A DNA stretch of 64,000 bases from Cohnella zeiphila (GTDB taxonomy: Bacteria > Bacillota > Bacilli > Paenibacillales > Paenibacillaceae): assembly GCF_014212055.1 (NCBI RefSeq), contig NZ_JACJVO010000009.1, positions 434,001 through 498,000 on the forward strand, given 5' to 3'. Below the pieces are notes generated by a model that worked only from the letters and a program-made list of their open reading frames with translations, was not told the DNA's origin and searched no databases. Made by a program: the position numbers and the translations under genes. Below, piece after piece: positions 1 through 7,815 of this stretch. How positions within the stretch are numbered: position 1 is the stretch's first letter; every line of letters starts with the position of its first letter.

Positions 1-525
1 ATCCACCTCTTGCGCCGGAATCTCCTTTCCCGACAAGACCCACCAGGTAGCGAGCGAAGAAACCGCTCCCGAATAAAAGGAAGCCAGCGCTTCGAGGGGA
101 ATCCGGAAGCGGGCGCCGTTCCGCTCGGCTTCTTCCAAGTCCTTCATCAGAGAGTCGCATGCATGCTTTTGCATCATGTTGATCAGGAATCCGTTCTCCG
201 GCTGGGAACGAAGCACGGCTTCCAGCGGCAGGGGTTGACCGAGGCGCTCGAATGTCAGCATCGGGTGGAGAATACGGTCTTCGTAGCTTCTTGCCGCCAA
301 CATCTCCCGAATCTCCGTCAATCCGTAAGAAAGCAAGCTGAATTTGTCTTCGAAGTGTTTATAGAAGGTGGTGCGGTGAACCATGGCTTGATCGCATATT
401 TCCTGAATGGTGAGCGATTCGAAGGAACGGCTTTGCAGCAGCGCGAGCAGCGCCTCCCAGAGAAGTTTGCGGGTACGTCGAACGCGCAGATCGGTTTTGT
501 CGCGATGCGGCTTATTCGTATACAT
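1..525 (-). CDS. TetR/AcrR-family repressor, C-terminus cut by window edge
   Basis: I translated the minus strand by eye: an open frame of 175 residues starts at ATG 525 (AAGGAGG just upstream) and runs off the left edge. The N-terminal ~60 residues form a typical TetR HTH (SLTIQEICDQAMVHRTTFYK, then HFEDKFSLL); the rest is the helical ligand-binding part. It is divergent from the DHA2 efflux pump starting at 685, the classic TetR repressor/efflux layout, so it probably represses that pump. The effector is unknown and about 15-25 residues are probably missing. Confidence 0.9.
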   Translation of the reverse strand, partial: MYTNKPHRDKTDLRVRRTRKLLWEALLALLQSRSFESLTIQEICDQAMVHRTTFYKHFEDKFSLLSYGLTEIREMLAARSYEDRILHPMLTFERLGQPLPLEAVLRSQPENGFLINMMQKHACDSLMKDLEEAERNGARFRIPLEALASFYSGAVSSLATWWVLSGKEIPAQEVD

Positions 526-572
526 ATTGGTCCTCCTTGTAGCTTAGACTACAACGACGCTCCGTTTGGCTC

Positions 573-603
573 TTGACACGGGGGCGGGTGTCCAAGGTAT
601 ATT
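573..603 (+). promoter_or_regulatory. Candidate sigma-A promoter of the efflux gene
   Basis: TTGACA at 573-578 is a consensus -35; TATATT at 598-603 (19-bp gap) or the overlapping GTATAT gives a -10. It lies between the divergent tetR start and the MFS gene and points at the latter. Confidence 0.5.
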
Positions 604-610
604 GCTCATA

Positions 611-640
611 TACATTTGTGCAATTACGCATACAAGTGTA
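611..640. promoter_or_regulatory. Imperfect palindrome, candidate TetR operator
   Basis: TACATTTGT (611-619) and ACAAGTGTA (632-640) form an inverted repeat matching at 8 of 9 positions around a 12-bp centre that itself contains TGC...GCA. It lies just downstream of the candidate promoter, where a TetR repressor would block transcription. This is inferred from position and symmetry only. Confidence 0.5.
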
Positions 641-684
641 GACAAAAAAAGAGAAAAGGGAAAGGCAGGAGGGAAACAGAAGTT

Positions 685-2187
685 ATGAACGCATCAGGCA
701 TGGAGGGGCAAGGCCCGTCGGTCGACCTCAGCAAGATCAAGAGAGGGCCAATCGTCGTTGCTCTCATTATCGGGGCCTTCGTGGCCATTTTGAACGAGAC
801 GCTGCTTGCCAACGCGCTTCCCGATTTGATGAAGGAATTCGCGGTTTCCTATTCTACGATTCAATGGCTGTCGACGGCTTACATGCTCGTCATCGGGGTG
901 CTCGTGCCGGTTACGGCGGTGCTGCAGCTATGGTTCACGACCCGGCAGATGTTCTTGTCGGCGATGATTTTGTTTTTTGTAGGAACGCTGATTTCCGCGT
1001 TCGCTCCAGAATTTGGAGTGCTGCTGACCGGCCGGATCGTTCAGGCGCTCGGAACCGGCTTGATGCTGCCGGTTATGATGAACACGATTCTCGTCATCTT
1101 CCCCCCGGAGAAGCGGGGCGGGGCGATGGGGCTCATGGGGCTCGTCATTATGTTCGCCCCCGCCATCGGCCCGACGGTGTCCGGCCTTATTCTCGACTCG
1201 CTGGAATGGCGCTGGCTGTTTTATCTGGTGCTGCCGCTTGCGCTGTTCTCGATCCTGTTCGCAGCCGGCTTCTTGAAGAACGTCTCGACGCTCACCAAGC
1301 CCAAAGTCGACGTGCTGTCGATCCTGCTCTCCACGATCGGATTCGGAGGCGTCGTTTACGGCTTCAGCAAATCCGGGGAGATCGGCTGGTCGGATCCGGA
1401 AGTATATTGGACGATCATCGTCGGGATCGTCGCCCTCATTCTGTTCGTATGGCGGCAACTGCTGTTGAAAGAGCCGGTCATGGATCTGCGGGCGTTCAAA
1501 TTCCCGATGTTCACGCTGGTCACGATTTTGCTCTTTGTCGTCATGATGACGCTGTTCTCCACGCTGACGCTGCTGCCGCTGTTCATGCAGGGAGCGCTGC
1601 TGATGACGGCGTTCAAGTCCGGGCTTACGCTGCTTCCCGGCGGCGTCGTCAACGGGATTATGGCGCCGGTCTCCGGAAAGCTGTTCGACAAGTTCGGTCC
1701 GAGATTGCTCGTTGTCCCCGGACTCGTAATCGTCTGCGTTGCCATCTGGATGTTCACCGGAATTAACGAGACGACGAGCAACGGTTACATCATTTTGATT
1801 CACATTATCATGATGGTCGGGATCTCGGCGGTGATGATGCCGGCCCAGACGACCGGGCTCAATCAGCTTCCGCGCAATCTGTATCCGCACGGAACGGCGA
1901 TCATGAATACGCTGCAGCAAGTGTCCGGCGCGATCGGGACGGCCTTGTTCATCAGCATCATGTCCAACCGTTCGAAGGACTATCTGAGCAAGTCCAGCGA
2001 TCCGACGAACCCGCTGGAGGCGGCGAAAGGCATGGTATCCGGCTTGCACAGCGCATTCTGGATCGGCCTTGCCATCGGCGTGCTCGCTTTGATCCTCGGA
2101 TTCTTCGTCAAGCGGACCAAGTCGCCTGACCAAGACGCAGGAATCCAAGCGGAAGGGCAGCCCAAGCCCGCGCGCGCGTCTCATTGA
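685..2187 (+). CDS. MFS drug efflux transporter, DHA2 (14-TM) family
   Basis: 500-residue integral membrane protein. I chose ATG 685 because AGGAGG lies at 667-672 and the hydrophobic part begins ~30 residues later; an upstream in-frame ATG at 616 would add a basic, non-hydrophobic stretch. Family marks: the NETLLANALPDL segment in TM1, the TGRIVQALGTG loop and the APAIGPTVSG motif of proton-drug antiporters. Length and TM density fit the 14-TM EmrB/QacA/LmrB group. It is divergent from the TetR gene that probably controls it. The substrate cannot be predicted. Confidence 0.9.
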   Translation: MNASGMEGQGPSVDLSKIKRGPIVVALIIGAFVAILNETLLANALPDLMKEFAVSYSTIQWLSTAYMLVIGVLVPVTAVLQLWFTTRQMFLSAMILFFVGTLISAFAPEFGVLLTGRIVQALGTGLMLPVMMNTILVIFPPEKRGGAMGLMGLVIMFAPAIGPTVSGLILDSLEWRWLFYLVLPLALFSILFAAGFLKNVSTLTKPKVDVLSILLSTIGFGGVVYGFSKSGEIGWSDPEVYWTIIVGIVALILFVWRQLLLKEPVMDLRAFKFPMFTLVTILLFVVMMTLFSTLTLLPLFMQGALLMTAFKSGLTLLPGGVVNGIMAPVSGKLFDKFGPRLLVVPGLVIVCVAIWMFTGINETTSNGYIILIHIIMMVGISAVMMPAQTTGLNQLPRNLYPHGTAIMNTLQQVSGAIGTALFISIMSNRSKDYLSKSSDPTNPLEAAKGMVSGLHSAFWIGLAIGVLALILGFFVKRTKSPDQDAGIQAEGQPKPARASH

Positions 2188-2201
2188 TCGTTTCATAGCG
2201 A

Positions 2202-2233
2202 AGCCCGGCTCCTAACAGGAGCCGGGCTTTTCT
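2202..2233 (+). terminator. Rho-independent terminator of the MFS gene
   Basis: An 11-bp perfect stem, AGCCCGGCTCC (2202-2212) pairing with 2218-2228, has a 5-nt loop and is followed by TTTTCTT. It may also serve moaB, which converges on it. Confidence 0.9.
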
Positions 2234-2269
2234 TCATAGTGAAGAAGCAGTTAACGATTTGGGGTTATT

Positions 2270-2800
2270 TCATTTGGGAGAATCCTTGTACAATTCCCGC
2301 ATCACATGGCGCAGCTCCGGGACGATCAGCCGCGTCATCGCAAGGCGGACCGCCCCCGTAGAGCCGGGCATGGAGAAAACGGCGGTCGTGCCGATCGTGC
2401 CGGCGATCGCCCGCGTCAGCATGGCGGCCGAACCAATGTCCTCGGCGAAGCTGAGCATCCGGAAGATCTCCCCGAAGCCGGGCATTTCCTTTTGCAGGAC
2501 GTCACGGACCGCTTCGAACGTCGTATCCCGCCCGGCAATTCCGGTTCCTCCGTTCAGCAAGACGGCTTCGATGGCCGGGTTGGCGGCCGCATCTTGCAGC
2601 AGCTCGCGGATGAGATCGTACTCATCGGGAACGATCCTCGCTTCCGCAACTTGATATCCGTTCTCTTCGAGCAGGTCGCGTACGAGCCGACCGCTTTTGT
2701 CCGTGTCGGGCGTCCGCGTATCGGAGACGGTAACCACGAGGCATGTGACGGATGAAGGGGCTTCTCGTCGATGCTGCTCGGCAGATGGGCTGGTGGGCAT
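2270..2800 (-). CDS. moaB: MoaB/MogA-type molybdenum cofactor biosynthesis protein
   Basis: 176 residues, the usual MoaB length. Motifs: TVSDTRTPDTDKSG near residue 24, the molybdopterin-binding LLNGGTGIAGRDTT near residue 80, and the C-terminal MPGSTGAVRLAM. The family binds molybdopterin and, in MogA-like members, adenylylates it before molybdenum insertion in the cytoplasm. The start at ATG 2800 follows AAGGAGC. It stands alone here: no other moa/moe gene is next to it, so it is probably transcribed singly and ends at the shared terminator region. Confidence 0.92.
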   Translation of the reverse strand: MPTSPSAEQHRREAPSSVTCLVVTVSDTRTPDTDKSGRLVRDLLEENGYQVAEARIVPDEYDLIRELLQDAAANPAIEAVLLNGGTGIAGRDTTFEAVRDVLQKEMPGFGEIFRMLSFAEDIGSAAMLTRAIAGTIGTTAVFSMPGSTGAVRLAMTRLIVPELRHVMRELYKDSPK

Positions 2801-2816
2801 ACGCTGGTTTGCTCCT

Positions 2817-2935
2817 TTTTTTATTGTTTAGGAAATGATGCGATTAAATTTCCTGTGGATAACCGGGGGTTCCCCCAAAAGGAATCGGAATTAACTTCAG
2901 AGCATCCCTTCACTTTTGGGGGATTTGTTCTGGGC
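2817..2935 (+). repeat. Intergenic repeat, copy 1 (partner at 51779-51898)
   Basis: 119 bp that recur at 51779-51898 with three substitutions and one inserted G, same orientation. Inside: an AGGAAAT/ATTTCCT hairpin (2830-2836 with 2848-2854), a perfect DnaA-box 9-mer TGTGGATAA (2854-2862, reverse of TTATCCACA), GGGGG-TT-CCCCC (2865-2876), and a CCCCCAAAAG/CTTTTGGGGG inverted repeat (2872-2881 with 2913-2922). It sits between divergent genes. No terminal duplication or open frame indicates transposase-borne mobility; a non-autonomous dispersed element is possible. Confidence 0.9.
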
Positions 2936-2989
2936 AATGGCATCTCTTTGAGTCTATGGTAAACTATAGGCAACCGGAGGTGAGGCGGG

Positions 2990-3439
2990 ATGGCTACGGG
3001 CTTTCAGGCGTTTCGTTACGTTTTGATCAAGCTGACCGCGTCGGGAATCTCCTGGCTGCTGTTTCAACTCATCATGTTGATTTTCTTAAATGGCAACCTT
3101 TCCGCAACCTTCCACTTGATGCAAAATTCCTTTTTGGCTTTCCTATTTTTCGTGTACGGGACGACTTGTTCCATTGTCATCGACGGCATCCTGCTCTTCT
3201 TCCGGCGCGAGGAACACAAACGGGCTGCCAGATGGCTGCTGTTCACGCTATCCGGATTCCTATTTTTCGGCTTCACAATGGGGTGGAACGCCGGTATGGC
3301 CGCCGTCGGACCGATCGGAACGTTCTTCGCGCTCGTTCAGTCCGCCGCGTCTTTCGGTCTTGCCCGTTCCCGGAAGGCTGTTTATCCGTTCTCCGCGGTC
3401 GTGGCATTCGCATGGCTGGCGAGTCTGGCATATGGCTGA
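2990..3439 (+). CDS. Small integral membrane protein, unknown function
   Basis: 149 residues starting at ATG 2990 behind GGAGGTG. Four or five hydrophobic segments are visible (about residues 12-32, 42-68, 83-100, 102-122 and 131-148) with short charged loops such as FRREEHKRAAR. No catalytic or family motif was recognised. It follows repeat copy 1 by ~55 bp and ends just before a bidirectional terminator shared with the next leftward gene. Function unassigned. Confidence 0.75.
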   Translation: MATGFQAFRYVLIKLTASGISWLLFQLIMLIFLNGNLSATFHLMQNSFLAFLFFVYGTTCSIVIDGILLFFRREEHKRAARWLLFTLSGFLFFGFTMGWNAGMAAVGPIGTFFALVQSAASFGLARSRKAVYPFSAVVAFAWLASLAYG

Positions 3440-3469
3440 TCGGTCGTTATCGGTGTGAAAGCAGGACAA

Positions 3470-3511
3470 AAGCGCAGCCGGCTGCGATCTCCAGGCTGCG
3501 CTTCTGTTTTT
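3470..3511. terminator. Bidirectional terminator between convergent genes
   Basis: AAGCGCAGCC (3470-3479) pairs perfectly with GGCTGCGCTT (3494-3503), followed by CTGTTTTT on the plus strand. It lies between the genes ending at 3439 (+) and 3510 (-). Confidence 0.8.
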
Positions 3512-4007
3512 AACGGTCATCGCTGTCTGCTTGGGCTTCGGCGGACGACTGGCGAACGGACGGGCCCGTCCGAACGAGCCGATCCGTTACGGCCGGCACG
3601 AGAAGGAATAACGCATAGGCAAGCGTCATCCACACGGTGAAGGCGCGATGCTGGCCGGCGTCGAACTTGGGAAAGACGCTGTCCTCGTACCAGACGGCGA
3701 AGGTGTCCAGAATCAGTCCCACAAGCGTGCCGATAAAACCGAAACGGGTGGCTGAACCGCTCTCCCGGAACAGCTTGAGTCGGACGACGAGAGAGAGGCC
3801 GATCAGCACCAGAACGGTCAAAGCCTCCAGCAGAAACAGGGAAGCCCCGAAACGGGCGTCGCCGACGTCCACCAGCACCCAATGCCCGAACAGCATGAAA
3901 AACAATGTGGCGACCGCCCACGCCGCCAGTCCGATCCCGGCGAAAATCAACGATTGACGCAGCAAAAGTCCGTCATCCTTTCGCGCCAGACGCGCAGTTG
4001 GCTTCAC
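3510..4007 (-). CDS. Four-TM membrane protein, unknown function
   Basis: Up to 165 residues with four hydrophobic segments (about 19-43, 52-75, 88-107, 124-142) and a polar tail ending AEAQADSDDR. The longest frame begins at GTG 4007 without a clear ribosome-binding site; an internal TTG at 3965 has AAAGGA upstream and may be the true start. The general layout recalls small DUF5367-like proteins, but I cannot confirm that family. It lies 70 bp behind manA on the same strand and may be a distal member of that transcript. Confidence 0.65.
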   Translation of the reverse strand: MKPTARLARKDDGLLLRQSLIFAGIGLAAWAVATLFFMLFGHWVLVDVGDARFGASLFLLEALTVLVLIGLSLVVRLKLFRESGSATRFGFIGTLVGLILDTFAVWYEDSVFPKFDAGQHRAFTVWMTLAYALFLLVPAVTDRLVRTGPSVRQSSAEAQADSDDR

Positions 4008-4077
4008 GTTTCTACGAGCTTTTCCGGAAAGCGGAAGTCATCTCGAGAGCGAGGACACCGACCCCGGAACGTTCGTC

Positions 4078-5061
4078 CTATTCCACCCGGCTGCGGAGCA
4101 CGGTAAAGCGGCCGGCTAACGTATATTCGCCGAGAGGAGCCGGAATCAGGAAGCAATCTCCCGCTTTGGCGTCCAGCGTGCCGGCGCCCCAACGAATCGC
4201 TCCCGTTCCTTCGGCCACGATCAGAATATCGAAGCTCTCCGGTGTCGTGGATACCTTCCATTCACCATCGACGATTCCTTTGTCCGTTACGAAGTAAGGA
4301 GAACGAGCCAGCGTCAACCATTCGCCGGGTTTGGCTCCATCCGTCTTCATGCGCGTCGCGCCGGCACCCTCATACGCGGTGACGTTGAGCGAATCTTCGA
4401 TGTGCAGCTCGCGCGGTTTCCCGTCCAGACCCGGGCGGTCGTAGTCGTACAGCCGGTACGTCGTGTCGGAGTTCTGCTGGATCTCCGCGACGAGTACGCC
4501 CGCGCAGAGCGCGTGAACCGTTCCGGCCGGTATGTAGAACGTATCTCCCGCTTGAACGGACACGACTTGCAGCGAATCCATGATCCGGTGCTCCGCAATG
4601 GCGGCAGCGAACGATTCGCGATTCACGCCGGACTTCAGGCCGTAGATGATTTTGGCGTCCGGCTTGGCGTCCAGGACGTACCACATTTCCGTCTTGCCGA
4701 GCTCGCCCTTGGGCAGCCCCGCGTAATCGTCGGTCGGATGAACTTGCACAGACAAGTCGTCGTTGCAATCCAGCAGCTTGATCAGCAGCGGGAACCGGCC
4801 GTTGCCGGAATGGCTTCCTTTGGAACCGAACCATTCGGCGCCGAGCTTCTCGCGGATTTGATCCAGTCCCTGGCCGGCCAGCTCGCCGTTGAGCACGTGC
4901 GAGACGCCGTTCGGGTGGTCGGCGATCATCCAGCCTTCGCCGATGTGTCCCTCCGGAACGTCATAGCCGAACCGTTCCAAGGCGCGGCCGCCCCAGACGC
5001 GTTCTTTGAAATCGGGCTTGAAGTGAAGCGGGTAAGGTTGCACGGTTTGACTCATCATCAT
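4078..5061 (-). CDS. manA: Mannose-6-phosphate isomerase, class I (ManA)
   Basis: 327 residues, typical of the short Bacillus-type enzyme that interconverts mannose-6-P and fructose-6-P in the cytoplasm. Zinc-site and family motifs: LSVQVHPTDDYA, GKTEMWYVLDA, IPAGTVHALCAG, and EIQQNSDTTYRLYDYDR. Three consecutive ATG codons (5061, 5058, 5055) follow GAGGAGGACA; the second or third has the better spacing, so the first two Met may not be translated. The stop of the upstream VOC gene overlaps the first ATG by 4 bp, which indicates translational coupling. Confidence 0.95.
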   Translation of the reverse strand: MMMSQTVQPYPLHFKPDFKERVWGGRALERFGYDVPEGHIGEGWMIADHPNGVSHVLNGELAGQGLDQIREKLGAEWFGSKGSHSGNGRFPLLIKLLDCNDDLSVQVHPTDDYAGLPKGELGKTEMWYVLDAKPDAKIIYGLKSGVNRESFAAAIAEHRIMDSLQVVSVQAGDTFYIPAGTVHALCAGVLVAEIQQNSDTTYRLYDYDRPGLDGKPRELHIEDSLNVTAYEGAGATRMKTDGAKPGEWLTLARSPYFVTDKGIVDGEWKVSTTPESFDILIVAEGTGAIRWGAGTLDAKAGDCFLIPAPLGEYTLAGRFTVLRSRVE

Positions 5062-5456
5062 TGTCCTCCTCGCGTGGATTGGAAAAATTCGATCGATTCG
5101 CCGTCGGGGCCGAGGAAAAAGAAGTAGCGGCTTCCGTTCGGCAGCGTCGTGATCGCGTCGTCGAGCCCGCGGACGGACAGCGAGCCGATGCGGCGGTACT
5201 CCTCTTCGATGTCGTCGACGGCGAAAGCGACATGGTGGACACGGCCTTCCGCGGCCAATTGGCCGTCATAGCCTTCGATCAGCTCGACCTCGGTCTCCCG
5301 ATGACCGGGAAACGAGAGGAAGGCGAGACGAATGACGCCGTTCGTATGCGTCATCGTCTCCAGATGCTCCAGGCCGACGACCTGGACATAAAACGCTATG
5401 GACTTCTCCAGGTCGCTCGACATGATGCCGACGTGTTCGATTTTGCGGACGGTCAT
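5058..5456 (-). CDS. VOC (glyoxalase/bleomycin-resistance fold) protein
   Basis: 132 residues from ATG 5456 (AAGGAGA upstream). A longer frame exists but its N-terminus overlaps mnmM and has no conserved look. Paired betaalphabetabetabeta modules are readable: KIEHVGIMSSDLEKSIAFYVQVVGLE, then VHHVAFAVDDIEEEYRRI and the terminal GPDGESIEFFQ. The His (HVGI), Glu (EVELIE), His (VHHVAF) and Glu (SIEFFQ) positions resemble glyoxalase I metal ligands, so a lactoylglutathione lyase-like or other metal-dependent activity is possible. The last bases overlap manA by 4 bp (ATGA). Confidence 0.85.
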   Translation of the reverse strand: MTVRKIEHVGIMSSDLEKSIAFYVQVVGLEHLETMTHTNGVIRLAFLSFPGHRETEVELIEGYDGQLAAEGRVHHVAFAVDDIEEEYRRIGSLSVRGLDDAITTLPNGSRYFFFLGPDGESIEFFQSTRGGQ

Positions 5457-5497
5457 AGGTTTCTCAGTCTCCTTAACAATGATTGGGGCAATAGGAA

Positions 5498-6145
5498 TCA
5501 GCGCTTCGAGACGGCGATCAGATAGGGAGCGGACGGCTTCTGCGGGAACCGGTACTGTACGGACTGGGCCAGAACGGAAGGCAGCGCCGCCGCCCACGCT
5601 TCAACCGCCGCCGCTTCGATGTCCCCGCCTTCATGTCCAGGGTAAAGGACCGCGGTGACGATTCCCTTCGGGGCGAGCAGTCCAAGCGCCGCCTCGAGCG
5701 CCGCGACGGTCGTCTCCGGACGGGTGACGATAGATCGGTCCCCGCCCTCCCCCGGCAGGTAGCCAAGGTTGAACATAACGGCGCGGATGCGGCCGCGATG
5801 CTCCGGCGCCACCAGCTCGGCCATTCGCTCGTGGCCGGCGAGAAGCAGCTCGACCGGCGCGAGGCTTGGCGGAGCGGAGCCTCCGCCCGAAGCGCGGCGC
5901 GCGATGCTCCCGTTCCCGCTGCCGCTCTCCGAGTCCCGCGCCGCCGCGGCCAGCCTTTCGCGCGTCCGATTCACCGCATCCCGCTGCACGTCGAATGCGT
6001 ACACGCGCCCTTTCGGGCCGCATGCCCGCGCGAGAAACAGCGTGTCCACGCCGCCTCCGGCAGTGGCGTCGACGGCGGCGGCGCCCGGCTCCAGCCGTTC
6101 CGCCGCCCAGCGCTGCGCCAGGCTTAGCACGGAGAGAAAGCCCAT
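5498..6145 (-). CDS. mnmM: SAM-dependent tRNA methyltransferase MnmM (YtqB)
   Basis: 215 residues. SAM-binding motif I is AAVDATAGGGVDTLFLA, motif II AFDVQRDAV, and the diagnostic YtqB segment is FNLGYLPGEGGDRSIVTRPETT. YtqB has been identified as MnmM, which methylates nm5s2U to mnm5s2U at the tRNA wobble position. A ~20-residue Ser/Gly/Ala-rich insertion (about residues 71-92) is unusual compared with the compact family. It starts 4 nt after the ytqA stop, with GGGGAGG inside the ytqA 3' end, so the two are co-translated as in Bacillus. Confidence 0.9.
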   Translation of the reverse strand: MGFLSVLSLAQRWAAERLEPGAAAVDATAGGGVDTLFLARACGPKGRVYAFDVQRDAVNRTRERLAAAARDSESGSGNGSIARRASGGGSAPPSLAPVELLLAGHERMAELVAPEHRGRIRAVMFNLGYLPGEGGDRSIVTRPETTVAALEAALGLLAPKGIVTAVLYPGHEGGDIEAAAVEAWAAALPSVLAQSVQYRFPQKPSAPYLIAVSKR

Positions 6146-6149
6146 CGCC

Positions 6150-7115
6150 TCAGCGTCCTCCCCAAAGCTTGCCCTGCCAAGTATTCCTTCGCGCCAGCTC
6201 GGCGTCGAAAGCGTTCAGCACTTCCCACTTGTTCAGGCTCCACATCGGGCCGATCAGCAGGTCGCGCGGCGCGTCGCCGGTCAGCCGGTGGACGATCATC
6301 TCGGGCGGCAGCATCTCCAGCGTATCGACCACAAGACCGACGTATTCGTCCCGCTCCAAAAACCGCAAGAGGCCTTCCCGCCATTGGCGGACCATCGGCG
6401 TCTTGCGCATCAGGTGCAGCAGATGAATCTTGATGCCCTGCACGTCCATCGCCGCGGTCTGCCGGCCCGTCTCCAGCATCATGTCGCGGTCCTCGCCCGG
6501 CAGGCCGTAGATGATGTGGGCGCATACGCGAATGCCCCTCGCCCGCAGCCGCTGCACCGCATCCAGGTAGCAGGCGGTGTCGTGCGCCCGGTTGATGAGC
6601 TCCGACGTCGTCTCGTGCACCGTCTGCAGACCCATTTCGAGCCACAGATACGTCCGCTCGTTCAGCTCCGCGAGGTAATCGACGACGTCGTCCGGAAGGC
6701 AGTCCGGACGCGTGGCGATGGACAGCCCGACGACGCCCGGCTGGCGCAGGATCGCTTCATAATACTCGCGGAGCGTCTCCAGCGGGGCGTACGTGTTCGT
6801 ATAAGCCTGGAAGTAACCGATATACTTCGCGTTCGGCCACTTCAGGTGCTGGCGGTCCCGCACGGTATTGAACTGCGTGACCAGGTCGTCCCTCCGGCTG
6901 CCGGCGAAGTCGCCCGAGCCGCGGGCGCTGCAGAAGGTGCAGCCCCCTTTGGCGATCGTGTTGTCCCGGTTCGGGCACGTAAAACCGGCGTCGAGCATCA
7001 CCTTGAACACTTTTTCCCCGAAGTGCTCGCGCATTTCGTGGTTCCATGTATGAAATCTTTTGCCGCTCCACAGATTAGGCTGCAGGACGGTATCGTTCGC
7101 TTCGGTCGTTGGCAT
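6150..7115 (-). CDS. ytqA: Radical SAM protein, YtqA/TIGR01212 type
   Basis: 321 residues from ATG 7115 (AAGGAGC 11-14 nt upstream); the frame extends 46 codons further up but that part shows no family pattern. The iron-sulfur cysteines are in CPNRDNTIAKGGCTFC, the spacing of this family rather than the common CxxxCxxC. Other blocks: GYFQAYTNTYAPLE, LSIATRPDCLP, EMGLQTVHETT and IYGLPGEDRDMM. The biochemical role is not established; the conserved partnership with mnmM points to tRNA wobble uridine modification. First gene of the leftward run that continues to manA. Confidence 0.92.
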   Translation of the reverse strand: MPTTEANDTVLQPNLWSGKRFHTWNHEMREHFGEKVFKVMLDAGFTCPNRDNTIAKGGCTFCSARGSGDFAGSRRDDLVTQFNTVRDRQHLKWPNAKYIGYFQAYTNTYAPLETLREYYEAILRQPGVVGLSIATRPDCLPDDVVDYLAELNERTYLWLEMGLQTVHETTSELINRAHDTACYLDAVQRLRARGIRVCAHIIYGLPGEDRDMMLETGRQTAAMDVQGIKIHLLHLMRKTPMVRQWREGLLRFLERDEYVGLVVDTLEMLPPEMIVHRLTGDAPRDLLIGPMWSLNKWEVLNAFDAELARRNTWQGKLWGGR

Positions 7116-7280
7116 CAGGCGGACCGCTCCTTGCTGTGAAAATCCGTTACTGCCATTGTACCGAAAAATGGCGTCGATGGCGAGAACGCTCGTCCGTCCC
7201 GATAAAGGGAGCTTGCTCCAAAGAGGCATTCCGATAAACAGGATTTTATGCAAAAAGGGCGTATTGACAGGGTTTTCATC

Positions 7281-7309
7281 TTGAAATACCTCACATGATA
7301 TGTTATATT
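7281..7309 (+). promoter_or_regulatory. Candidate sigma-A promoter
   Basis: TTGAAA (7281-7286), 17-bp spacer, TATATT (7304-7309). A second TTGACA at 7264-7269 lies just upstream. Both point to the 62-residue gene at 7441 and leave a ~130-nt leader in which I found no recognised riboswitch. Confidence 0.6.
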
Positions 7310-7440
7310 AAAAGTGCGTCAAATCAATGAATTTTGCGATTTTCGACCTCTATTTTTCGCATGGATGTCGTCTGCCGTTCCACTCGTCGGGGCACATCCG
7401 CCCTTTACTTCATTTTCGGAGAAAGCGAGAGGTGAGGATC

Positions 7441-7629
7441 ATGGCTTCTACCGTTAAAATCCCCCAAGGGGACGACACGCTCAAGGTCGAGCTGACCATT
7501 AAAGAGGCAATGGCGCTTGCGGGTATCAAGTTCCACAGCAACCACGGCGTGGAAGTGTCCGCCAAACGGAAGCTGCAAGAAGCGATCGACATTCAATACC
7601 ACATCGAAGAGCAGCGCCCGGTCAACTGA
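7441..7629 (+). CDS. Small conserved-looking cytoplasmic protein (62 aa)
   Basis: ATG 7441 lies behind GAGAGGTGAGG; the longer frame from 7327 lacks a ribosome-binding site. The protein is soluble, MASTVKIPQGDDTLKVELTI followed by a helical part rich in Lys/Glu/His. No family recognised. A good promoter in front and an intrinsic terminator immediately after (7649-7686) show a self-contained transcription unit, which supports it being a real gene despite its size. Confidence 0.7.
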   Translation: MASTVKIPQGDDTLKVELTIKEAMALAGIKFHSNHGVEVSAKRKLQEAIDIQYHIEEQRPVN

Positions 7630-7648
7630 CCGCGGATGCCTTCGCCCG

Positions 7649-7686
7649 GACCGCGTCGCTCCCATGGAGCGGATGCGGTCTTTTTT
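7649..7686 (+). terminator. Rho-independent terminator
   Basis: GACCGC (7649-7654) pairs with GCGGTC (7675-7680), with an inner GCTCC/GGAGC stem, followed by six T. It ends the 62-residue gene's transcript. Confidence 0.85.
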
Positions 7687-7815
7687 GATTAATCGGGAAG
7701 CTGCGCCCGGCGCGTCCCTTTACATTTCCGGCCGGATTCGGCACAATAGGTGTCGGTTAACGAGTTCGGAACGCGGTCCGCGCAAGGGCCGCAACGTCTG
7801 CAGGGGGATTAAGTC

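Noticed and set aside
10..576. 188-residue plus-strand frame at the left edge
   Set aside because: It is antisense to a TetR repressor whose HTH is unmistakable on the minus strand.
616..684. N-terminal extension of the DHA2 transporter
   Set aside because: The added 23 residues overlap the candidate operator and are basic and unconserved; AGGAGG supports ATG 685.
2817..2962. Short peptide frame through repeat copy 1 (with a similar one in copy 2)
   Set aside because: The frame is broken by the extra G in copy 2, so the conserved unit is the DNA or RNA, not a protein.
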